Positions 5,997 to 12,314 of a stretch of 16,201 nucleotides of DNA are shown here, in pieces (positions within the stretch are counted from its first letter, which is position 1; each line of letters begins with the position of its first letter). The position numbers and the translations under genes are program-made. Source of the stretch: JADCCX01 sp031373545 (GTDB lineage Bacteria; Pseudomonadota; Alphaproteobacteria; Rhizobiales; Beijerinckiaceae); assembly GCA_031373545.1 (NCBI GenBank), contig JANMMT010000189.1, forward strand, positions 1 to 16,201, given 5' to 3'. The notes beneath the pieces are model-generated. The model worked only from the letters and a program-made list of their open reading frames with translations. It made no database searches and had not been told where the DNA came from.

Positions 5997-6019
5997 ACAC
6001 GATCGCTCAGACAGCGGGC
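5988..6019. terminator. Perfect 8-bp inverted repeat spanning two convergent stop codons
   Basis: GCCCGCTG (5988-5995) and CAGCGGGC (6012-6019) are exact reverse complements around a 16-base loop. The left arm overlaps the cytochrome b561 stop, and the methyltransferase stop lies in the loop. Only ten bases separate the two genes, so this is the natural place for a shared, bidirectional terminator, although neither side has a T tract. Confidence 0.5.
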
Positions 6020-6852
6020 AGCGCGAGTATATCCTCGTGGCCGATGATGCTGACACCGTCATCGGCTTGCCGGCGCCAGGCAAGCCAGGCGGTGATGGTG
6101 GCTTCGTCTACAGTGCCCGTCTCGCGCACCGCGCCGGCGAAACCTGTGTCCAGTTCCACACGCAGCCGGCTATAGCGCTCATCGACCACCCAAGGACTGG
6201 TCCCGCGCAGCACGCGGTAGCCACGTTTGTAAAAAGCTTTGGCCAGCGCCGTGGTGCCACCGGGGCCCGCAGCCGGGCCAAAGCCCTTGTCGGTCTTCTG
6301 GTGCGCATTGAAAGCATCGCGCATCGCATCGTTGGCTGGGTGCGTGGGCGTCCAGGCCGCATGGCCGTCATAGGTCAGCGCGGTCATGAAGGCCTGGCGC
6401 TGCGCCGCAATCGCATCCGCCACAGCCTCGATGCGCGCAACTGAAACCAGATCGAACAGTGCCGCCGCAGTCACGAGATCAGCGCCCTTGAAGAGAGAGG
6501 CAAGGTCGCCATGTGAGAGGTCCGCCTGCGTGAAGGACACTGTGATGCGCTGAACGCCCCATGTCAGCTTCACGTCATCGCCGTCAGCCTTGGCGGTGTC
6601 CGCCCAACCCATGAGCGCTGCACGCGCCGCACCGAGCAGCCGCGCGTCATAGTCCACCAGCGTCCAGTGCTGATCCGCTCCCAGATGGCGCGCAAGCCCG
6701 CGCAGGTTGGAGCCGGCCCCGCACCCAAGGTCCACGACGCGCAGCGGCCCCCGTCCGGCAAAGTGATTGGCGAGTGCTGCCGCCACTTCAGGGTTGCGCG
6801 CGGCATGGTCGGCTGGTTCACGCAGGGCAAGCCATTCGGGGCTGAAACTCAT
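6007..6852 (-). CDS. Class I SAM-dependent methyltransferase, third gene of the PTPS-like/GT4 unit
   Basis: A 281-residue Rossmann-fold methyltransferase. Motif I is VVDLGCGAGSN (39-49), and the acidic residue after the second strand is D67 (TLVDYD). A conserved-looking FTQADLSHGDLASLF segment near residue 108 and LVTAAALFDLVS follow in the motif IV region. The C-terminal half (about 165-275) has no recognisable catalytic signature and may form the substrate pocket. Its ATG overlaps the stop of the glycosyltransferase gene (ATGA, 6849-6852), and AAGGAA lies eight bases upstream, so translation is probably coupled. By context it should methylate the product, or a precursor, of the glycosyltransferase and PTPS-like protein; the substrate is unknown. 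It is the last gene of the unit. Confidence 0.85.
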   Translation of the reverse strand: MSFSPEWLALREPADHAARNPEVAAALANHFAGRGPLRVVDLGCGAGSNLRGLARHLGADQHWTLVDYDARLLGAARAALMGWADTAKADGDDVKLTWGVQRITVSFTQADLSHGDLASLFKGADLVTAAALFDLVSVARIEAVADAIAAQRQAFMTALTYDGHAAWTPTHPANDAMRDAFNAHQKTDKGFGPAAGPGGTTALAKAFYKRGYRVLRGTSPWVVDERYSRLRVELDTGFAGAVRETGTVDEATITAWLAWRRQADDGVSIIGHEDILALPAV

Positions 6853-7907
6853 GGGGCTGTTCCTTCCATCATGTGCTTGACTGCATGGGCCACGTTTCGC
6901 GCCGTGCTGTCCCAGGTGGGCAGTCGGCTTGCTTCGGTCCAGGCCGCGCCACTCATGGTCCGGCGCAGGGCCGTGTCGCGCAGCATGCGCTCTAGGGCCT
7001 GGCTCAGCGCTGCCACATCCCCCGGCGGCACCTTGAGCGCAGCGCTGCCCGGCACGGTGTCAGCTGCAGCGCCCCCTGTAGAGGTGACGATGGGGAGCCC
7101 GCGCGACAGCGCCTCCGTCAGCGCCATGCCATAGCCTTCAAGCAAGGAGGCCGCCACAAACACATCGGTTTTGGCATAGAACCCAGCCAGTTCAGCGTCG
7201 GTGCAGGCACCGGCCAGATGCACACGTGCCTCAAGCCCATGGTGCGCAATCACGGCTTTGAGTTGCGCTGCCGCTTCCGGCGCGCGGTCGAGCGCCCCCA
7301 CGATGGTGAGCTGCCACGCCAGCCTGGCCAGCGGGGCCAGAGCCTCCACCAGAAGATCGTAAGCCTTGCGCTGGGACACGGCCCCGACCGCCAGCAAGTG
7401 CGGCGGATGGCCCACGCAGGGCGCGCGTGCGGCGCGGTCCACACCCGGTTCGGCCACCGTGATGCGTGCGGGGGGAATGTCGAATTCCGCAGCCAGCCAC
7501 CCCGCCATGGCGGGACTTGGCACGATGACCGCCCGCGCATGGACGAGCACAGCCTTTTCATTGGCGAGCAAATAAGCCGCACGCTCCGGCGCAAGCCCCG
7601 ATTCCAGCCCTAAAGGATGATGCACCAGAGCCATGAGCGGATTTGGCAGCGCCGCCACCAAGGCAGGCGGCATGGCCCCCAGCGCGAGCCCGTCGATCAG
7701 AAGCGGTGTTGTGCATGGCAAAGATGCCAGAACCACAGCGGTAGCAGCCAGGTCAGCTTCCGACGGCGCAGGGTATGCCGCAGGCAGCGTCAGATGTTGC
7801 ACCTCTATGCCGCAGCCTGCCAAACGTGCCAGCACCTCGCGGTCGTACTTGTAGCCCCCCGTGGGCAGGGTGATGTCGCCGGGAATACAAAAGCCGAGCG
7901 GGATCAC
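6849..7907 (-). CDS. Glycosyltransferase family 4 (GT-B fold)
   Basis: A 352-residue GT-B glycosyltransferase of the GT4 type. The N-terminal domain starts with a glycine-rich loop (PTGGYKYDREV, 15-25). The C-terminal nucleotide-sugar domain has LLAVGAVSQRKAYDLLVEAL (171-190) and the donor-binding EX7E motif E257-x7-E265 (LLEGYGMALTEALSRG). No membrane segment or signal peptide is seen, so a soluble or lipid-associated cytoplasmic enzyme is expected. The start is GTG at 7907, overlapping the stop of the PTPS-like gene as GTGA, with GAAGG about nine bases upstream. Its stop overlaps the methyltransferase start as ATGA. Sugar donor and acceptor cannot be told from sequence; the company of a PTPS-like protein suggests a small heterocyclic acceptor rather than polysaccharide. 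Confidence 0.88.
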   Translation of the reverse strand: MIPLGFCIPGDITLPTGGYKYDREVLARLAGCGIEVQHLTLPAAYPAPSEADLAATAVVLASLPCTTPLLIDGLALGAMPPALVAALPNPLMALVHHPLGLESGLAPERAAYLLANEKAVLVHARAVIVPSPAMAGWLAAEFDIPPARITVAEPGVDRAARAPCVGHPPHLLAVGAVSQRKAYDLLVEALAPLARLAWQLTIVGALDRAPEAAAQLKAVIAHHGLEARVHLAGACTDAELAGFYAKTDVFVAASLLEGYGMALTEALSRGLPIVTSTGGAAADTVPGSAALKVPPGDVAALSQALERMLRDTALRRTMSGAAWTEASRLPTWDSTARNVAHAVKHMMEGTAP

Positions 7908-8305
7908 ACAACGGGGCCTTCATAGGCGGCGCGGGCAAGATCGGTCTCGTGCAGGGTCACGCGCAGCTTGGCGAGCCCGCGGCCATCCTCGCCGAGGGCT
8001 CCGCTCTTGGCAGCGTCGGCCATGGCATCGAAGATATATTTGCACAGGAATTCCGTTGTGGTCAGAATCCCCTTGAACTGCGGCAGCGTGTCGAGATCCT
8101 GGTAAGCCAACGGTTTCAGCGTCTTGTTCAGCACATCCAGCGCCGCGCCGATGTCCACCACCACGTTCTGCCTGGTCATTGTTTCGCGGAAAAACGCCAC
8201 ATCCACCACAAAGGTCGCGCCATGTTTGTTTTGCGCCGGACCAAAGAACGGATCAGGCAGGGAATGGGCGATCATGATGCGATCGCGCACTTCGACAGAA
8301 AACAT
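7904..8305 (-). CDS. 6-pyruvoyl-tetrahydropterin synthase-like protein with altered active site
   Basis: A 133-residue protein of the PTPS/QueD (T-fold) family. Family landmarks are the N-terminal AHSLPDPFFGP, the KHGATFVVDV strand (27-36), VVVDIGAALDVLN (48-60), TTTEFLCKYI (82-91) and the C-terminal VTLHETDLARAAYEG (116-130), in which E120 matches the pterin-anchoring Glu. Zinc ligands H14 and H28 are present, but the usual HGH is HGA, so the third His is missing (A30). No Cys lies at the catalytic position before HG, and the usual Asp-His pair is A67-Y68. Classical PTPS or QueD chemistry is therefore doubtful. I chose the ATG at 8305 because the family N-terminus begins there and AGAAGG lies nine bases upstream; the long upstream open frame mirrors tadD. 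It is the first gene of a coupled three-gene unit, 82 bases after tadD. Confidence 0.82.
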   Translation of the reverse strand: MFSVEVRDRIMIAHSLPDPFFGPAQNKHGATFVVDVAFFRETMTRQNVVVDIGAALDVLNKTLKPLAYQDLDTLPQFKGILTTTEFLCKYIFDAMADAAKSGALGEDGRGLAKLRVTLHETDLARAAYEGPVV

Positions 8306-8335
8306 GGGGGCGCACCTTCTTGTGAGTAGGCCCCC
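8306..8335 (-). promoter_or_regulatory. Hairpin enclosing the ribosome binding site of the PTPS-like gene
   Basis: In the transcript, GGGGGC (complement of 8330-8335) can pair with GCCCCC (complement of 8306-8311), which directly precedes the ATG. The 18-base loop carries the AGAAGG ribosome binding site. A GC-only 6-bp stem ending at the start codon should limit ribosome access and could set, or regulate, expression of the three-gene unit. I do not recognise a known riboswitch. Confidence 0.45.
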
Positions 8336-8357
8336 GCCTTTGCCAGTCTTTCGATGA

Positions 8358-8375
8358 ACGGGCAATGATCCCCGT
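8358..8375 (-). terminator. Small hairpin after tadD
   Basis: ACGGG (8358-8362) and CCCGT (8371-8375) form a 5-bp stem with an eight-base loop, 13 bases after the tadD stop on the minus strand. There is no T tract. It might reduce read-through from the tad operon into the PTPS-like unit, but it is weak. Confidence 0.25.
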
Positions 8376-8387
8376 GTGCGACGTGGT

Positions 8388-8912
8388 CTATCCGCGCTTC
8401 TCCAGCAACGCGATGTTGCGCATGACCTGCGCGTTGGCGGGGTCAAGGCGCAGTGCCTTGGTGTATTCGGTGCGTGCGCGCTTGAAATCCCGCCGCAGGT
8501 AATAGGAATAGCCCTGGTTGTTGATGATCGAGGCATTGGGGCCGCTGATCTTGAGCGCTTCCGTGTAGGCGCGGTCCGCCAGATCGAAGCGGCTGAGTTG
8601 ATCGTAGGAAGCTGCCAGACCCACCAGCGCCTCCACGCTCTCAGGCGTCTGTTCCACGGCGCGTCGGAAATGCTGTTCGGACAGGCCGAAGTTGCCGTTG
8701 CGGAAATGCTCCTTGCCCAGGCGCAACTCCTCGGCATTGCGCCGCTCGGTGGCCGGCGGCTCCCGGCCCGTGCTGGCGGTGGTGGTGGCGTCCGCCCGCA
8801 GCGATGGGCCGCTGCCCGTGCTTTCACAGGCCGCCAGCAATGGGCCAAGCCCAACCATGAGAGCGAGAGGCAGAAACGTCCGGAGCTTTGAGTGTGTCAT
8901 TGTCTTGGTCAT
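8388..8912 (-). CDS. tadD: Tad pilus lipoprotein with TPR repeats (TadD)
   Basis: A 174-residue exported lipoprotein with tetratricopeptide repeats. The signal sequence ends in LLAAC, with lipid-bearing Cys29 when counted from the ATG at 8912. After a Ser/Thr-rich linker (about 30-58) come helical TPR units at about 60-94, 95-128 and 129-162 (for example HFRNGNFGLSEQHFRRAV and NNQGYSYYLRRDFKRARTEY). TadD is an outer-membrane-associated assembly factor of Tad pili. The ATG at 8912 overlaps the tadC stop as ATGA; a GTG at 8918 or an ATG at 8900 are alternatives, none with a strong ribosome binding site. It is the last tad gene here, and its place after tadC matches the usual tadA-B-C-D order. 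Confidence 0.88.
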   Translation of the reverse strand: MTKTMTHSKLRTFLPLALMVGLGPLLAACESTGSGPSLRADATTTASTGREPPATERRNAEELRLGKEHFRNGNFGLSEQHFRRAVEQTPESVEALVGLAASYDQLSRFDLADRAYTEALKISGPNASIINNQGYSYYLRRDFKRARTEYTKALRLDPANAQVMRNIALLEKRG

Positions 8913-9856
8913 ATCCACATCGCTTTCACGCGCATGTATGCAGGGAACAGCAGAATGATGAACAAAATGGGAAAGATGAAGATCATCATGGGGATAACCA
9001 TCTTGGAGGGGAGGGCATTGGCCTTTTCCTCGGCGCGCATCATGCGCTTGTTGCGCATTTCCTCGGAGTAGATTTTCAAGGAATCCACGAGGCTGGAGCC
9101 CAGTTCGGCCGATTGTTGCAGCAAGGTCGCAAAGGTCCTTGCCTCTTCGATGCCCAAGCGATCGCCCAGATTGCTGAGTGCGTCGTTCATGGAGCGCCCC
9201 GCGCGGATTTCCAGCGTGGCAAAATAGAGGTTCGCGGAAAGCGAGGGATAGGAATCCGCCATTTCGCGGCAGACGCGGTTGACGGAGGCCTCCATGCTCA
9301 GGCCTGCCTCACAGCAGACGATCATGAGATCGAGAAAATCGGGAAAGCCCGAACGATGCTCCTCCTGCCGCTTTTTCAGGATCTGGTCGAGAATCAGCGT
9401 GGGCGCGAAATAACCCACGCCCGCGCCCAGCACCATCTTCATGTAAATCGTGCTGATGTGGTCGCCGTTGATCGAACCATAGAGAAAACCCAGCATGCCC
9501 AGCACCGCCAAGGCGCCGACGCGGATGGTCACGAACAGCGCAGGCGCGGAGGATTGATAATAGCCTGCCTGCACCAGCCTTTTGCGCAAGACCTTGCTGG
9601 CCGCGGCATCGCCCTCGCCAAACAGGCGGTCCACGGAGGTCGTGACGCGTTGCATCAGCGCATCGCGCTCGGAGGGTTGTGGCAGGGCATTGGAGCCGGC
9701 AATGCTGATCGCGGCGCGGGCCGCGCGGCGTTTCACATCGGCGCGCACACTGCCCCATTGCAGGCCCAGCATGGCCGCGCCCATGAGCACCGATGCGCCC
9801 AGCGCCAGAAACAGCGTGGTGGGGTCATTGGCGAGAAAAGTGATGATGTCCGACAT
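8909..9856 (-). CDS. tadC: Tad pilus inner-membrane platform protein TadC
   Basis: A 315-residue member of the GspF/T2SSF family, which with TadB forms the inner-membrane platform rotated or moved by the TadA ATPase. Predicted membrane helices lie near 12-32, 108-130, 138-156 and 285-307. The cytoplasmic T2SSF domain is about 170-283, with FPDFLDLMIVCCEAGLSMEA (171-190), the LSNLGDRLGIEEARTFATLL segment (228-247) and AEEKANALPSKMVIPMM near the end. The ATG at 9856 is 11 bases after the tadB stop, with GAGGGG upstream. The stop overlaps the tadD start. Length and layout are normal for TadC. Confidence 0.95.
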   Translation of the reverse strand: MSDIITFLANDPTTLFLALGASVLMGAAMLGLQWGSVRADVKRRAARAAISIAGSNALPQPSERDALMQRVTTSVDRLFGEGDAAASKVLRKRLVQAGYYQSSAPALFVTIRVGALAVLGMLGFLYGSINGDHISTIYMKMVLGAGVGYFAPTLILDQILKKRQEEHRSGFPDFLDLMIVCCEAGLSMEASVNRVCREMADSYPSLSANLYFATLEIRAGRSMNDALSNLGDRLGIEEARTFATLLQQSAELGSSLVDSLKIYSEEMRNKRMMRAEEKANALPSKMVIPMMIFIFPILFIILLFPAYMRVKAMWI

Positions 9857-9867
9857 CGGCTCGCCCC

Positions 9868-10839
9868 TCAGATCTTCATGTTGACGAGCTTGCGCATGAT
9901 TGCCGCGCCAATCGCCATCCAGCAGAGGCTGCCGATCATCACCATCTGCGTTTCGGGTTTGCCGCGCGCCGCATCGAAGAAGGTGGGGTCCGCCATGTTG
10001 ACGAAGACGTAGATGGCGAAGGGCAGCGAGGTCAGGACATAGGCCGAGAACCTGGCCTCGGAGGACAGCGCCTTGATCTTGCGGCGCATACGGAAACGGT
10101 CGCGGATCACCTTGGAGAGGCCTTCCAGAATGGCTGCCAGATTGCCGCCGGTCTGCGCCTGAATGGAAATGGAGGTCACGAACAGCGGCAGGTCTTCCTG
10201 GCCGACGCGGGTGTACATGTTGCGCATGGCCGCCTCCAGATCGAGTCCGAAGGACATCTCATCGCTCACCATGCCGAATTCCGTGCCGACGGGGTCGGCC
10301 ATTTCGCGCGCCACCAGCGAGATGGCGATGCCCAGCGGATGACCTGCGCGCAGGCTGCGAATCACCACATCGATCGCATCGGGGAACTGCTCGGAGAATT
10401 TCTTGACGCGGCGGTTGCGCAGGCTGCGGAGCACCAGCAGCGGCAGCACGGCTCCGGCACCCAAGGCGCCGATCAACTCGAGCAGGCTTGTGCGGTCGAG
10501 CACATAGGCCAGGGCGGGTGCGATCAGCAAGCAGCCTGCCCAGAGCAGGCCGATCTGGCGCGGCGGCGTGCGCAGGCCGGTCTGCGCGATGAGCGTGAGC
10601 AGGCCCGCGAGCATGCCGCCGGGAGCTGCGTCGAGGCCGCGCTCGCGCTTGAGCTGGAGCAGGGCGTCCTCACGGCTCGTCGCCTGCTTTTGAATTTGCA
10701 GGCGGCGGTTGACGTTTTCGCGGTAGCGCTGCGCGTTGAAGAACAGGAGGTACACTGACTCGGCCACCAGCACGGCGACGAGGGCCGCCCCCAGCAGCAG
10801 GGGCCAGCCATCCGGCAGGTCTGCGAACAGTTCGCTCAC
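9868..10839 (-). CDS. tadB: Tad pilus inner-membrane platform protein TadB
   Basis: A 323-residue GspF/T2SSF family protein, partner of TadC. An N-terminal membrane helix lies at about 13-33, then a basic cytoplasmic stretch (NAQRYRENVNRRLQIQKQ, 35-52), helices near 97-113 and 121-137, and the T2SSF domain at about 150-262, with QFPDAIDVVIRSLRAGHPLG (151-170), MSFGLDLEAAMRNM and QTGGNLAAILEGLSKVIRDR (229-248). C-terminal helices follow at about 265-281 and 298-316. The start is GTG at 10839, overlapping the tadA stop as GTGA, which implies translational coupling between motor and platform. The family identity is firm, and TadB rather than TadC follows from position and the long N-terminal region. 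Confidence 0.95.
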   Translation of the reverse strand: MSELFADLPDGWPLLLGAALVAVLVAESVYLLFFNAQRYRENVNRRLQIQKQATSREDALLQLKRERGLDAAPGGMLAGLLTLIAQTGLRTPPRQIGLLWAGCLLIAPALAYVLDRTSLLELIGALGAGAVLPLLVLRSLRNRRVKKFSEQFPDAIDVVIRSLRAGHPLGIAISLVAREMADPVGTEFGMVSDEMSFGLDLEAAMRNMYTRVGQEDLPLFVTSISIQAQTGGNLAAILEGLSKVIRDRFRMRRKIKALSSEARFSAYVLTSLPFAIYVFVNMADPTFFDAARGKPETQMVMIGSLCWMAIGAAIMRKLVNMKI

Positions 10840-12314
10840 AGCGGACGCCCCGGCTCGAAGTAATGGCCGGGAAAGGTCACGCCCTTGGCCAGCAGCTCGG
10901 TGAGGAACCGCGGACGCACGCCTGTCGCCTCGTGGTGGCCGTGGATGGTGCCATCGGGATCGGTGCGCACCCGCACGAATTTGAAGATCTCCTGCATCTG
11001 CAGGATATCCCCTTCCATGCCAGTGATCTCGGCCACGGAGGTGACGCGGCGGCGGCCATCGGAGAGGCGCTGCAATTGCACGATCAGGCGGATGGCGGCG
11101 GAAATCTGGCTGCGAATCGAGGTCTGGCTCATGGGCAACCCGGCCATGCCGATCATCTGTTCGAGGCGTGACACCGCCTCGCGGGGGTTGTTGGCGTGCA
11201 CCGTCGCCATGGAGCCTTCATGGCCCGTGTTCATGGCCTGCAACATGTCGAAGGCTTCCTCACCGCGGCACTCGCCGAGGATCACGCGGTCCGGGCGCAT
11301 GCGCAGCGCGTTCTTGATGAGGTCGCGCTGCTTGATCTCGCCCTTGCCTTCCAGGTTCGGCGGGCGGGTTTCCATGCGCGCCACATGGGGCTGCTGCAGC
11401 TGCAATTCCGCCGCATCCTCGATCGTGATCAAACGCTCGTCATCGGGAATGAAAGCCGAGAGCGCGTTGAGCATGGTGGTCTTGCCCGAGCCTGTGCCGC
11501 CCGAAATGATGATGGTGGTCTTGTGGCGGCAGGCTTCGCCCAGCAATTCCGCCATGGATTTCGTCACCGCGCCGATTTCCACGAGCCTGTCGAGGCCAAG
11601 TTTCTTTTTCGAGAATTTACGGATCGACACCAGCGCGCCGTCCACCGCGATGGGTTTGATGGCCACGTTGAAGCGCGAGCCATCCGGAAGACGCGCATCG
11701 CAGAGCGGTTGGCTTTCATCCACGCGGCGGCCGACACCCGAGACGATCTTGTTGACGATGCGCAGGAGGTGCGCCTCATCGCGAAAACGCGTGTTGGCGC
11801 GCTCCAGCTTGCCGCGGCGTTCGACGAAAACCGTGTCCGGGCCATTGATCAGGATGTCGGCGATGGAATCGTCTTTGAGCAGCAGTTCCAGCGGACCAAG
11901 CCCGGTCATCTCGTCGATGATTTCGCTGGTGAAGGCCGCCAGTTCCTGGCTGTTCAGCGCGAGCCGCTCGCCCACCACATATTGCTGCACGAGGGTGAAA
12001 ATCTGCTTGCGCGCCTCCTCGGGCGGCAGCTTTTCCAGCGCCTGGAGGTTGACCTCCTCCACGAGCTTGCGGTGCAGGCGCAGCTTGGCATCGAGAAACT
12101 TGTCGCTGGCCAGCAGCGAGGTCTGGTCGTCGTCCGGGTTCGCGGGGAGCACAGCTGCTACAGGCAACGGCTCCGGCATGACGATGGAGGGCGCTGGCGT
12201 GACTTCGGGGGTAGCTTCCAAAGGCAGCGCTGTCATAATGGGAGGCGCGATCATGGGAGGCGGCAGCGTGGTCTGTGCGACGCGCGCAAGAAGTCCTGAG
12301 AAACGGCCGCTCAT
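10836..12314 (-). CDS. tadA: Tad pilus assembly/retraction ATPase (CpaF/TadA)
   Basis: A 492-residue secretion ATPase of the type II/IV family that powers Tad pilus extension and, in TadA-type systems, retraction. The first 65 residues are Pro/Ala-rich and probably unstructured. Residues 70-235 hold the N-terminal domain (KLRLHRKLVEEVNLQALEKL; MTGLGPLELLLKDDSIADIL). The RecA-like core shows Walker A GGTGSGKT (272-279), the Asp box TIEDAAELQL (297-306), Walker B VILGECRGEEA (344-354) and the His box TGHEGSMATVHANNP (363-377). All catalytic motifs are intact. The ATG at 12314 overlaps the cpaE stop (ATGA), with AGAAGG about nine bases upstream. It is cytoplasmic and docks on TadB/TadC, whose genes follow directly. 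Confidence 0.97.
   Translation of the reverse strand: MSGRFSGLLARVAQTTLPPPMIAPPIMTALPLEATPEVTPAPSIVMPEPLPVAAVLPANPDDDQTSLLASDKFLDAKLRLHRKLVEEVNLQALEKLPPEEARKQIFTLVQQYVVGERLALNSQELAAFTSEIIDEMTGLGPLELLLKDDSIADILINGPDTVFVERRGKLERANTRFRDEAHLLRIVNKIVSGVGRRVDESQPLCDARLPDGSRFNVAIKPIAVDGALVSIRKFSKKKLGLDRLVEIGAVTKSMAELLGEACRHKTTIIISGGTGSGKTTMLNALSAFIPDDERLITIEDAAELQLQQPHVARMETRPPNLEGKGEIKQRDLIKNALRMRPDRVILGECRGEEAFDMLQAMNTGHEGSMATVHANNPREAVSRLEQMIGMAGLPMSQTSIRSQISAAIRLIVQLQRLSDGRRRVTSVAEITGMEGDILQMQEIFKFVRVRTDPDGTIHGHHEATGVRPRFLTELLAKGVTFPGHYFEPGRPL

Noticed and set aside
8306..8854. Long N-terminal extension of the PTPS-like frame
   Set aside because: It overlaps tadD in another frame on the same strand and is Arg/Ser/Pro-rich; the family N-terminus begins at 8305.
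8888..10012. 374-codon plus-strand frame opposite tadC
   Set aside because: A His/Gly/Ala-rich mirror of tadC with no domain.
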